Source of the DNA: Bordetella bronchialis
GTDB lineage: Bacteria > Pseudomonadota > Gammaproteobacteria > Burkholderiales > Burkholderiaceae_B
Assembly: GCF_001676705.1 (NCBI RefSeq)
Contig: NZ_CP016170.1
Location: 4,340,001-4,404,000 of the forward strand
Length of the DNA stretch: 64,000 nucleotides
Direction: 5' to 3'
Position numbers and translations under genes: made by a program. The stretch's first letter is position 1, and every line of letters begins with the position of its first letter. The notes under the pieces are model-generated. The model was given only the letters and a program-made list of their open reading frames with translations, was not told where the DNA came from and searched no databases. Of the stretch, positions 55,637 to 64,000 are shown piece after piece.

Positions 55637-57442
55637 ATGCGGCGTGGCCTGCTTACCCGGGCGGCATGCGCCTCGGCATTCCTGCTCGCCGCCTGTGGCG
55701 CCGACGCGGCGCCAACACCCTATGACGAAGGCAAGGACGCCGCATGGATAGGCGCAGTGCTGGAGGAACAATGGCTGCTGCTCGATCCGGTGCTGGGCGC
55801 CAGCATGCTGGCCGGCACCATGCTGGCGGGCTGGAACAGCCATCTGCGCCGCCAGATCGCGAAACGGCAGCGGGCCGAGCGCGCCTTGCGCGCCGCCGCG
55901 CAATCCGCGCAGTCGGCCTGCCGCGCGAAGAGCGACTTCCTGGCCATCGCCAGCCACGAGATACGCACGCCGCTGAATGCGGTGGCCGGCATGCTGGAAC
56001 TGGGCCTGAAAGAAGCGGCGGCAGGCCAGGACGTGTCGGACCACCTGCGCGTGGCGCACGGCGCGGCGCAGGGCCTGCTGGACCTGGTCACCGACATTCT
56101 CGATCTGGAGAAAATGGATTGCGGCAAGCTGGAGCTCTTGCCACAACGCGTCAACCTGCGCGCGCTGGCGGCTTCGGTGGTGCAGGTGTTCCAGGGATTG
56201 GCGGGCGACAAGGGGCTGGCACTGCGCTTCCACGCCGAGGCGGACGCCGATGTCGACCTCATGCTGGACCCGATGCGCTTCAAGCAGGTTCTTTCCAACC
56301 TGCTCAGTAATGCCGTGAAGTTCACCCCTTCGGGCACCATCACGGTCGGCGTGGGCGCACGCCGCGTCGCCCCCGGCCGTTCGGCGGTATCCGTCCGGGT
56401 GACGGACACCGGCATAGGCATCGCCAAGGCCGATCAGCGTGTGCTTTTCGCGCCGTATTCGCAGGCGCCCGACGGGGCACGGATCCACGGCGGCAGCGGG
56501 TTGGGCCTGAATATCGCCCGGCGGCTGGTGGCGCTGATGGGCGGCACGCTGCTGCTGGAAAGCGCCGCGGGCCGCGGGTGCACCGTCCGTTTCGGGTTCG
56601 AGACGGAATGCCTGGCGTCACCGCCCCCCCACAGGCATACCGGCCAGCCGGGTGACACCGGCACGACCCGTTTGCAGATACTCGCCGTCGATGACCATGC
56701 GCCCAGCCGGCTGCTGCTGCGCAAGCAACTGGAGCATCTGGGACACAGCGTAGTGCAGGCCGGCAGCGGCAAGGCCGCATGGCGGCTGTGGCGGGCCGGC
56801 GCCTACGACGCGGTGATCACCGACTGCAATATGGCCGACGGCAGCGGCTACGATCTGGCCCGCCGCATCCGCCAGGACGAAGCGGCGCGGGGCCTGGGGC
56901 CCTGCGCGGTGTGGGCGTATACGGCCAGCGCCGAACGCGACGAAATCGGCCGTTGCCTGGCGGCCGGCATGGATGGCTGCCTCTTCAAGCCGCTGGGCCT
57001 GGTGGAATTGCAGCGGCGGCTGTGCCGTTCGCCGCAGGCGCGCGGCGCGCTGCGCCCCGCATGGCGTCATGGCCTGCGCTTCGATCCGGGCGCCATCGAG
57101 ACCGTGGCGGCCGGCGACGCCGCCATCGCGGGACGTTTTCTGGCGGGGCTGCTGCAAACCAGCGAAGACGATGCGGCGACCCTGGGCCTGGCCGTGTCGG
57201 CACGCGACCATGCGGCGGCCCGCGATGTCCTGCATGCCTTGAACGGCGTGGCCCGCATGATCGGCGCCACGGCACTGGCGGATGCCTGCGCCGGCGCGGA
57301 GCGGCGCCTGGCATGCGACGACGGGCCGGCTGCGCGGCTTGCCTGCCGCGCGGCGCAGGAAGAACTGCGCCTGTTCGTCGACTCCGTGCGGGCATGGGTC
57401 GAGACCTTGCCCGACGATCGCGGGCCGCCGCTTCAGGCCTGA
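55637..57442 (+). CDS. Short hybrid sensor kinase (BvgS-related phosphorelay without large sensor domain)
   Basis: A 601-residue hybrid kinase. An N-terminal hydrophobic segment (to about residue 25, with LLAAC) and a second at about 50-66 leave only some 25 periplasmic residues. Then come HisKA with His107 in FLAIASHEIRTPLNA, a HATPase (DTGIGIA, GGSGLGLNIA), a receiver with Asp396 in VITDCNM and Lys451, and an Hpt domain with His533 in HALNGVARMIG. The His-Asp-His phosphorelay of BvgS/EvgS is thus complete, but the Venus-flytrap and PAS sensor domains are absent. Pairs with the preceding BvgA-like regulator. Confidence 0.88.
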   Translation: MRRGLLTRAACASAFLLAACGADAAPTPYDEGKDAAWIGAVLEEQWLLLDPVLGASMLAGTMLAGWNSHLRRQIAKRQRAERALRAAAQSAQSACRAKSDFLAIASHEIRTPLNAVAGMLELGLKEAAAGQDVSDHLRVAHGAAQGLLDLVTDILDLEKMDCGKLELLPQRVNLRALAASVVQVFQGLAGDKGLALRFHAEADADVDLMLDPMRFKQVLSNLLSNAVKFTPSGTITVGVGARRVAPGRSAVSVRVTDTGIGIAKADQRVLFAPYSQAPDGARIHGGSGLGLNIARRLVALMGGTLLLESAAGRGCTVRFGFETECLASPPPHRHTGQPGDTGTTRLQILAVDDHAPSRLLLRKQLEHLGHSVVQAGSGKAAWRLWRAGAYDAVITDCNMADGSGYDLARRIRQDEAARGLGPCAVWAYTASAERDEIGRCLAAGMDGCLFKPLGLVELQRRLCRSPQARGALRPAWRHGLRFDPGAIETVAAGDAAIAGRFLAGLLQTSEDDAATLGLAVSARDHAAARDVLHALNGVARMIGATALADACAGAERRLACDDGPAARLACRAAQEELRLFVDSVRAWVETLPDDRGPPLQA

Positions 57443-58617
57443 TCGCGCAGTACGGCCTCCGGCACGAAGACCGTGCCGGCCATCAGGCGACGCGCGCTGC
57501 GGCTCAGCGTTACCTTGGTGACCTCCCATTGGCCTTCGCGCTGGCGGGCCTCCGCGCCCACGCGCAGGCGGCCGGACGCATGGCCGAAACACAACGTATC
57601 GCGCGCGCCGCCCAGGATGCGGCTGACGATGGTGCCCGGCACCGCGGCGGCGGCGGCGATGGCCACCGCGCCCGTTCCCGTCATTGCGTGGTGCAGTTGT
57701 CCCATCGACATGATGCGCGCCACGATGTCTATGGTTTCCGCATCGACGCGGGCGCCGCTGGACGCGTCATAGCTCGCGGGCGGACCGAAGAAGGCGAGCT
57801 TGGGCGTGTGCTGCCGCGTCGCGGTCGCCTCCGCCGCCGTGCCGGCCGCGCCCATGGCGACGGCGGCGTGCGCGCGTATCGATTCCAGCCTGGCCAGCAG
57901 CGGCGCGTCGCCATTGATGCGTGCCTGGTTCTCCGTGCCCGCCAGGCCCAGGGCGACGGCGTCCACCAGCACGGCGGGGTTGCCCGCATCGATCAGCGTG
58001 GCTTCGATGGTCCCCACACCGGGCACCGACAGGCGGTCGATGGCACGGCCGGTGGGAAACATGCCGCCTCCTTGCGCGTCGCCGCCGGCGCCGGGATCGA
58101 GGAAAGTCAGCGGAATTTCCGCGGCCGGGAACGTGACGCCATCCAGCTCGAAATCGCCCAGTTCCTGTACCTGCCCATCGCGCACCGGCACGTGCGCGAT
58201 GATGCGGCGCCGTATGTTGGCCTGCCAGATGCGCACGGTGGCCACGCCGTCCCCGGGCGGCCGCACCAGGCCGCGATGAATGGCAAAGGGCCCCACCGCG
58301 GCAGTCAGGTTGCCGCAGTTGCCGCTCCAGTCGACCAGCGCCTGGCCGATGGCCACCTGGCCGAACCAGTAATCGACATCGCAATCGGGACGCGTGCTCT
58401 TGCCGACGATGACGACCTTGCTGGTGCTGGACGTCGCGCCGCCCATGCCGTCGATCTGCTTGCCGTAGGGGTCGGGACTGCCCGCCACCCGCAGCAGTAC
58501 CGCGTCGCGCCGCGCGGGATCCGCGGGCAGATCCCGCGGCAGGAAAAAAACGCCCTTGCTGGTGCCGCCGCGCATGTACAGCGCGGGGATCTCGATTTGT
58601 CTGCCTGGTGTATTCAT
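57433..58617 (-). CDS. PrpF-family isomerase/tautomerase
   Basis: A 394-residue protein starting MNTPGRQIEI at 58617, with family text PALYMRGGTSKGVFFL, SGNCGNLTAAVGPFAI and MDAETID-like downstream segments. PrpF proteins isomerise 2-methylaconitate or related 4-oxalomesaconate-type acids; residues of the diaminopimelate-epimerase-like fold are visible in GNCGN and GTG. No prpB, prpC, prpD or acnD gene is adjacent, so the substrate may differ from methylcitrate-cycle intermediates. Its stop overlaps the stop of the hybrid kinase gene by 10 bp. It is divergent from the phosphoketolase gene. Confidence 0.8.
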   Translation of the reverse strand: MNTPGRQIEIPALYMRGGTSKGVFFLPRDLPADPARRDAVLLRVAGSPDPYGKQIDGMGGATSSTSKVVIVGKSTRPDCDVDYWFGQVAIGQALVDWSGNCGNLTAAVGPFAIHRGLVRPPGDGVATVRIWQANIRRRIIAHVPVRDGQVQELGDFELDGVTFPAAEIPLTFLDPGAGGDAQGGGMFPTGRAIDRLSVPGVGTIEATLIDAGNPAVLVDAVALGLAGTENQARINGDAPLLARLESIRAHAAVAMGAAGTAAEATATRQHTPKLAFFGPPASYDASSGARVDAETIDIVARIMSMGQLHHAMTGTGAVAIAAAAAVPGTIVSRILGGARDTLCFGHASGRLRVGAEARQREGQWEVTKVTLSRSARRLMAGTVFVPEAVLRDQA

Positions 58618-58885
58618 GCACGATCCCGTCGAAACTGCCACGCCGATGGCGGAAAGAGGCACGGTAACAGGGCTTGCCAGGACCGCGCGGCGGCGGCACG
58701 ATGTTACCGCCGCCCGCGCGCCGGTCCAAGCGCGCGCCAGCGCACGCGCCGCGACGGCATGGACCTTGCTGGCCGGCGCCTCTTCGCGCAGTTCCTGCCT
58801 GTAGCCCGGTATGCGCACGCCGCGCACCGGCTATCTTTCTTTTCGCGCCGGGCGTCCTCCATGCGCCTGGCAAGGAGCCGGTACG

Positions 58886-61285
58886 ATGACGCTTACCCAG
58901 CCCCCTGTACAAGCCGCCCGCGACCTGCCCCTGGCCGACGAGGAATTGCGCGCCATGGACGCCTATTGGCGCGCCAGCAACTATCTCGCGGTGGGAATGA
59001 TCTATCTGCGGGCGAATCCGCTGTTGCGCGAACCGCTGAAGGCCGAACACATCAAGCGCCGCCTGCTGGGGCATTGGGGGTCGGACCCCGGACAGTCCTT
59101 CGCGCTGGTGCATTTGAATCGCGTCATCCGCCAGCGCGACGCGAACGTGCTTTTCATATCGGGTCCGGGACATGGCGCGCCGGCCACGCTGGCGCACGCC
59201 TACCTGGAAGGGCGCTACAGCGAGGTCTATCCCGACCGCAGCCAGGACGAGGCCGGGATGCAGCGCTTCTTCCAGCTGTTTTCGTTTCCCGGTGGCATCG
59301 GCTCGCATTGCACGCCGGAGACGCCTGGCTCCATCCACGAAGGGGGAGAACTGGGCTACAGCCTGTCGCACGGCTATGGCGCCGTCTTCGACAATCCGGA
59401 TCTGGTGGCCGCGGTCATGGTCGGCGATGGCGAGGCCGAAACCGGGCCGCTGGCGACGTCCTGGCATTCCAATAAGTTCCTCAACCCGGCGCGCGACGGC
59501 GCGGTGCTGCCCATCCTGCACCTGAACGGCTACAAGATCGCCAATCCGACCATCCTGGCGCGTATCCCGCGCGACGAGCTGGAAGCCCTGCTGACAGGCT
59601 ACGGCCATCGCCCCCACTTCGTCGAAGGCGACGAACCCGAAGCCATGCATCACGCCATGGCGGCCACGATGGACCGCTGCTTCGACGAGATCCAGGCGAT
59701 CCAGCGGCGCGCCAGGGAAGAAGGCTGCCTGGAACGGCCGCGCTGGCCCATGATCGTGCTGCGCACGCCCAAGGGCTGGACGGGCCCGGAAACCGTGGAC
59801 GGCCATCGCGTCGCGGGATTCTGGCGGGCGCACCAGGTACCGGTGGCCGATCCCGCCAGCAATCCGGAGAACCTCAAGGTCGTGGAAAACTGGATGCGCG
59901 GCTATCGGCCCGAAGAACTTTTCGATGAAGGCGGCGTGCCCATGCCCTTCCTGCGCCGGCTGGCACCCGAGGGCGACCGCCGCATCAGCGCCAACCCGCA
60001 CGCCAACGGCGGACTGCTGTGCAAGCCATTGGACATGCCGGATTTCCGGGACTATGCGGTGGAAGTCTCCGCGCCGGCCTCCATCTATCTTTCGCCGACC
60101 GCCGTGCTGGGCAAATTCCTGCGCGACGTCATGGCGCGCAACATGAGCAGCTTCCGGCTGTTCGGCCCGGACGAGACCGCCAGCAACAAGCTGCAGGCCG
60201 TGTACGAAGCGTCGCCCAAGACCTGGATGGCCGAGATGCTGCCCGTGGACCAGGACGGCGGCGAACTGGCCCACGACGGCCGCGTCATGGAAATGCTGAG
60301 CGAACATACGCTGGAGGGCTGGCTGGAGGGCTATCTGCTGACCGGGCGCCATGGCTTCTTCGCCACCTACGAGGCCTTCGTCCACGTCATCGATTCGATG
60401 TTCAACCAGCACGCCAAATGGCTGGAAAAGGCCAAGCTGGAGTTGAGCTGGCGCGCGCCCATTCCTTCGCTGAACCTGCTGATCACCTCGCTGGTGTGGC
60501 GGCAGGATCACAACGGCTTCACGCACCAGGATCCCGGTTTCCTGGACGTGGTCTGCAACAAAAGCCCGGAGATCGTGCGGGTATACCTGCCGCCCGACGC
60601 GAACTGCCTGCTCAGCGTGGCGGATCATTGCCTGCGCACGCGCGACTACGTGAACGTCATCGTGGCCGACAAGCAGCCGCACCTGCAGTACCTGGACCGC
60701 GATACGGCCATCCGGCATTGCACCAAGGGCATCGGGATATGGGAATGGGCATCCACCGACCACGGCAGCGAGCCGGACCTGGTGATCGCCTGCGCGGGCG
60801 ACGTGGCGACCATGGAAGCCCTGGCCGCGGTGCAGATCCTGAAGGACAAGTTCTCGGCGCTGAAGATCCGTTTCGTGAATGTGGTGGATCTTTTCCGGCT
60901 GCTGCCGGATACGGATCATCCGCACGGGCTCTCGGATCGCGATTTCGATTCGCTGTTCACGGCGGACAAGCCGGTCATCTTCAACTTCCACTCCTACCCC
61001 GCGCTGGTGCACAAGCTGACTTACCGACGGCGCAACCACGCCAATATCCACGTGCATGGCTACCAGGAACGCGGCAGCATCAACACGCCGTTCGAACTGG
61101 CCATGGTCAACCAGATCGACCGCTTCCACCTGGCGATCAACGCCATCGACCGCGTTCCCGCGCTGCGCGCGACCGGCGGCCACGTCAAGGAATGGCTGCG
61201 CGACCAGATCATCGTCCACATGGACCATGCGCACACCGAGGGCATAGACCGGGACGACATCCGCAACTGGACGTGGGCGGCATGA
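58886..61285 (+). CDS. xfp: Phosphoketolase (xylulose 5-phosphate / fructose 6-phosphate)
   Basis: ThDP-dependent enzyme cleaving xylulose 5-phosphate or fructose 6-phosphate with phosphate to give acetyl phosphate. It has 799 residues, starting [10 protein letters not shown] at 58886 with AAGGAG six bases upstream. Signature segments: [11 protein letters not shown] near 91-100, [13 protein letters not shown] near 178-190 with the ThDP-Mg2+ binding GDGE, and [20 protein letters not shown]. The stop overlaps the start of ackA. The pair xfp-ackA turns sugar phosphates into acetate and ATP. Confidence 0.97.
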   Translation: MTLTQPPVQAARDLPLADEELRAMDAYWRASNYLAVGMIYLRANPLLREPLKAEHIKRRLLGHWGSDPGQSFALVHLNRVIRQRDANVLFISGPGHGAPATLAHAYLEGRYSEVYPDRSQDEAGMQRFFQLFSFPGGIGSHCTPETPGSIHEGGELGYSLSHGYGAVFDNPDLVAAVMVGDGEAETGPLATSWHSNKFLNPARDGAVLPILHLNGYKIANPTILARIPRDELEALLTGYGHRPHFVEGDEPEAMHHAMAATMDRCFDEIQAIQRRAREEGCLERPRWPMIVLRTPKGWTGPETVDGHRVAGFWRAHQVPVADPASNPENLKVVENWMRGYRPEELFDEGGVPMPFLRRLAPEGDRRISANPHANGGLLCKPLDMPDFRDYAVEVSAPASIYLSPTAVLGKFLRDVMARNMSSFRLFGPDETASNKLQAVYEASPKTWMAEMLPVDQDGGELAHDGRVMEMLSEHTLEGWLEGYLLTGRHGFFATYEAFVHVIDSMFNQHAKWLEKAKLELSWRAPIPSLNLLITSLVWRQDHNGFTHQDPGFLDVVCNKSPEIVRVYLPPDANCLLSVADHCLRTRDYVNVIVADKQPHLQYLDRDTAIRHCTKGIGIWEWASTDHGSEPDLVIACAGDVATMEALAAVQILKDKFSALKIRFVNVVDLFRLLPDTDHPHGLSDRDFDSLFTADKPVIFNFHSYPALVHKLTYRRRNHANIHVHGYQERGSINTPFELAMVNQIDRFHLAINAIDRVPALRATGGHVKEWLRDQIIVHMDHAHTEGIDRDDIRNWTWAA

Positions 61286-62442
61286 CGATGGCCACCCCAT
61301 CCGCCGACGCATCGGCCATCCTTGTGGTCAATAGCGGCTCGTCGTCGCTGAAGTTCGCGCTGTTCCGGCTGGAGGGCAGCGACGAAGCCGCCATCGCGAC
61401 GGGCGCCGCCGATAACGTCGGCCGCGCCGACGGCCACCTGCGTATCCGCGATGCGCGCGGCAAGGTCCTGGCCGCGCAAGACCATGACATGCCCACGCAG
61501 GCGCAGGCGCTGGACGTCCTGGCGCGCACCCTGGACCAGGTCGGCCTGGGCCCGCCCGCGGCGGTGGGGCACCGCATCGTGCACGGCGGACCGCATCTGC
61601 GCACCCACCAGGCCTTGACTCCGGCGGTGCTGGAACAACTGCGGCAAGCGGTGCACTTCGCCCCGCTGCACATTCCGGTGGCGCTGGAGCTGGTCGAGCG
61701 CGCCCGCGCGCGATGGCCGGATGCGCGCCAGTTCGCCTGCATCGACACGGCATTCCACCAGACCATGCCGCCGGTCGCCACGCGGCTGCCGCTGCCCGCG
61801 CGTTATGCACAGGCGGGCGTGGCGCGCTACGGCTTTCATGGCCTGTCCTACGAATCGCTGGTGCGGCGGCTGGGCCCGGACCTGCCGCCCCGGGCGGTGT
61901 TCGCGCACCTGGGCAACGGCGCCAGCCTGTGCGCGGTACGGGACGGCAAATCCGTGGACACCACCATGGGCATGACCCCCGCCGGCGGTATCCCCATGGG
62001 CACGCGCAGCGGCGACCTGGACCCGGGCGTCATCCTGTACCTGATGCGCACCGGCAATGTGGACGCCGATGCGCTGGAAGCCCTGATCAACCGCGAAAGC
62101 GGGCTGGCCGGCATGGCGGACGGCGAAAGCGATATGCAGGCCTTGCTGGCGCGCTGCGCGGGCGGGGATGCGCATGCGGCGCTCGCGGTGGAAGCCTTTA
62201 CCACCGCGGTACGCAAGCAGATCGGCGCCTATGCGGCCTTGATGGGCGGCATCGACCTGCTGGTATTCACGGGCGGCATCGGCGAGCACAGCGCCGAAAT
62301 CCGGCGGCGCATCGTCGCCGGACTGGATTTCCTGGGGCTGGGGCCGGCGGTACCGGGCCCCGGCGTCATGGTGGTGGCCACCGAAGAGGAAAAGCAGATG
62401 GCGCGCCATTGCCGGGCCCTGATGCGAGGCACGCCCCCGTGA
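61282..62442 (+). CDS. ackA: Acetate kinase
   Basis: A 386-residue enzyme converting acetyl phosphate and ADP to acetate and ATP. Start at ATG 61282 (or 61288) overlaps the phosphoketolase stop. Sugar-kinase-like motifs are present: [14 protein letters not shown] near 15-28, [28 protein letters not shown] and [12 protein letters not shown]. Overlap with xfp implies co-translation, so acetyl phosphate from phosphoketolase is passed to this kinase. A very long in-frame extension into xfp was rejected. Confidence 0.96.
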   Translation: MTMATPSADASAILVVNSGSSSLKFALFRLEGSDEAAIATGAADNVGRADGHLRIRDARGKVLAAQDHDMPTQAQALDVLARTLDQVGLGPPAAVGHRIVHGGPHLRTHQALTPAVLEQLRQAVHFAPLHIPVALELVERARARWPDARQFACIDTAFHQTMPPVATRLPLPARYAQAGVARYGFHGLSYESLVRRLGPDLPPRAVFAHLGNGASLCAVRDGKSVDTTMGMTPAGGIPMGTRSGDLDPGVILYLMRTGNVDADALEALINRESGLAGMADGESDMQALLARCAGGDAHAALAVEAFTTAVRKQIGAYAALMGGIDLLVFTGGIGEHSAEIRRRIVAGLDFLGLGPAVPGPGVMVVATEEEKQMARHCRALMRGTPP

Positions 62443-62624
62443 CGCCGGCGCACGGGCATGGCGGGTGCGCCATCCGCGGGCACCGGGCTTTCGCCTATGC
62501 GCGCCGCCTGCCAACTGCACCGCTCGCCATGCCCCCGTACTGATCCTGTACACCGCCCGGCCCCCGCGGGTATTCTCATCGCGTCATTCCCACAGCGACC
62601 CGGCCCGCGCCGCGGAAAGCAATC

Positions 62625-64000
62625 ATGACCGGTCTGGATGCACTGACTCTTGCCCGAATACAGTTCGGGTTCACGATCTCGTTTCACATCGTCTTCCCGG
62701 CCATCACCATCGGGCTGGCCAGCTACCTGGCCGTGCTGGAAGGCCTGTGGCTGGCCACGCGCAAGCCGCTGTACCGCGAGCTATACCAGTTCTGGCTGAA
62801 GATCTTCGCGGTGAACTTCGGCATGGGCGTGGTGTCGGGGCTGGTGATGGCATACCAGTTCGGTACCAACTGGAGCCACTTCTCCACCTTCGCGGGCGGC
62901 ATCACGGGGCCGCTGCTGGCCTACGAAGTGCTCACCGCGTTTTTCCTGGAAGCCGGCTTCCTGGGCGTGATGCTGTTCGGATGGAACCGGGTGGGCCCCG
63001 GCCTGCACATGCTGTCCACCGTCATGGTGGCGATCGGCACGCTGATCTCCGCCACGTGGATACTGGCCTCCAACAGCTGGATGCAGACGCCCCAAGGCTA
63101 CGAAATCATCGACGGCCGCGCCGTCCCGGTGGACTGGCTGCAGGTCATCTTCAATCCCTCCTTCCCCTATCGCCTGGCCCATATGGTGGTGGCCGCCTAC
63201 CTGAGCACCGCGCTCCTGGTGGGCGCCAGCGCCGCCTGGCACCTGCTGCGCGGCAACGACACGCCCGCGGTGCGCAAAATGCTGTCCATGGCCATGTGGA
63301 TGGCCTTGCTGGTGGCGCCGGTGCAGGCTTTCATCGGCGACATGCACGGCCTGAACACGCTGCGCCACCAGCCGGCCAAGATCGCCGCCATCGAGGGCCA
63401 CTGGGAACAGCCGGCGCCGGGCGACGGCGCGCCGCTGCTGCTGTTCGGCATCCCGGACATGGCCGCCGAGACCACCCGCTACAAGCTGGAAGTGCCCCAT
63501 TTGGGCAGCCTGATCCTGACGCACTCCTGGGATGGAAAGGTGCCCAGCCTGAACGAATTCGCCGCGCGGGACCGCCCCAACGCCACGGTGGTGTTCTGGA
63601 CCTTCCGCGTGATGGTGGGGCTGGGCGTGCTGATGATCCTGCTGGGCCTGTGGGGACTGTGGCTGCGCCGCGGCAAGCGGCTCTACAGGCATCGCGGCTT
63701 CCTGCGCTACGCGCTGTGCATGGGGCCCGCGGGGCTGCTGGCCGTGCTGGCCGGCTGGATGACCACTGAAATCGGCCGCCAGCCCTGGGTCGTCTATGGC
63801 GTGATGCGCACCGCCGACGCGGTGTCGCCGCACAGCGCGGGGCAACTGGGCTTCACGCTGGCGCTGTTCGTGGTGGTGTATTTCGTGGTCTTCGGCGCGG
63901 GAGTGGCCTACATGCTCAAACTGATCCGCGGCGGACCGCGGTCCGGCCCGGCCGCGGCCGCACCGCCCGATGGCGGTCCCGGCCTGGACCGCCATGCCAT
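62625..64000 (+). CDS. cioA: Cytochrome bd-type oxidase subunit I, CIO type (3' end cut by window)
   Basis: Quinol oxidase subunit I, 458 residues visible with no stop before the window end. Start MTGLDALTLARIQFGFTISFH at ATG 62625. Heme ligand region TISFHIVFP, helix text NFGMGVVSGLVMAYQFGTNW and FLEAGFLGVMLFGW match CydA. The short quinol-binding region and GRQPWVVYGVMRTADAVSP mark the cyanide-insensitive (CioA) branch. Subunit II (cioB) is expected just beyond the window. It lies about 180 bp after ackA, possibly sharing regulation with the fermentation genes. Confidence 0.93.
   Translation, partial: MTGLDALTLARIQFGFTISFHIVFPAITIGLASYLAVLEGLWLATRKPLYRELYQFWLKIFAVNFGMGVVSGLVMAYQFGTNWSHFSTFAGGITGPLLAYEVLTAFFLEAGFLGVMLFGWNRVGPGLHMLSTVMVAIGTLISATWILASNSWMQTPQGYEIIDGRAVPVDWLQVIFNPSFPYRLAHMVVAAYLSTALLVGASAAWHLLRGNDTPAVRKMLSMAMWMALLVAPVQAFIGDMHGLNTLRHQPAKIAAIEGHWEQPAPGDGAPLLLFGIPDMAAETTRYKLEVPHLGSLILTHSWDGKVPSLNEFAARDRPNATVVFWTFRVMVGLGVLMILLGLWGLWLRRGKRLYRHRGFLRYALCMGPAGLLAVLAGWMTTEIGRQPWVVYGVMRTADAVSPHSAGQLGFTLALFVVVYFVVFGAGVAYMLKLIRGGPRSGPAAAAPPDGGPGLDRHA

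Noticed and set aside
60019-61281. Large in-frame 5' extension of ackA
   Set aside because: Lies inside xfp in another frame; the kinase fold starts at [11 protein letters not shown] just after 61282.
57767-61312. 1181-residue minus-strand open frame over phosphoketolase
   Set aside because: Antisense shadow of xfp and the PrpF-type gene; no conserved domain.

Overview
The window is a GC-rich chromosome segment whose gene content and protein sequences point to a Bordetella-like member of the Alcaligenaceae (Betaproteobacteria). The ilv operon, psd-pssA, rpsO-pnp, cyoABCD with SURF1 and RegBA, and a BvgA-like regulator all fit that assignment. It is inferred from sequence only, without any database search. 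Genes are densely packed and mostly collinear. Many long open frames in the GC-rich parts are mirror frames of real genes and are left out.

Layout. 1-6.6 kb: partial nhaA, opgD, a small OmpA-C-like protein, an orphan PIN-domain protein, threonine ammonia-lyase and a lipoprotein. 6.8-15.2 kb: housekeeping, with rpsO-pnp, a lipoprotein, psd-pssA and the branched-chain amino acid genes (large subunit, small subunit, ilvC). 15.7-20.8 kb: a FUSC membrane protein, yaaA, 3-hydroxybutyrate dehydrogenase and a CPA2-type antiporter. 21.2 kb: tRNA-Ser(CGA) with its terminator.

21.3-27.4 kb is an accessory region, visibly less GC-rich than its surroundings. It holds a compact four-gene cell-envelope cluster (DUF4019 protein, helical-repeat protein, multi-pass membrane protein with a PEGA domain, secreted HEXXH metallopeptidase with a PEGA-like domain). 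It also has a transposase remnant, a cold-shock gene with a long leader and one small orphan gene. This cluster is the best candidate in the window for an undescribed system.

27.4-35.3 kb: a K+ channel-like protein, AdhP behind an FNR/ANR-type box, a family 9 glycosyltransferase, several small orphan genes, a secreted two-lobe pepsin-like protein, an unrecognised effector-like protein, a KGG-motif stress protein, a mini transcription unit and type II NADH dehydrogenase. 35.4-43.2 kb: a tripartite RND efflux operon and an MHS-type transporter. 43.5-50.5 kb: cyoABCD-SURF1-regB-regA, coupling a quinol oxidase to a redox two-component system. 50.5-54.1 kb: AraC regulator, aldo/keto reductase and MFS exporter.

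54.4-57.4 kb: a candidate small RNA, then a BvgA-like response regulator with a hybrid kinase that lacks the large periplasmic sensor of BvgS. 57.4-64 kb: a PrpF-type isomerase, phosphoketolase, acetate kinase and the start of a cyanide-insensitive bd-type oxidase. Respiratory flexibility is a recurring theme: NDH-2, bo3-type oxidase, CIO-type oxidase, RegBA, AdhP with an FNR-type box, and phosphoketolase-acetate kinase.
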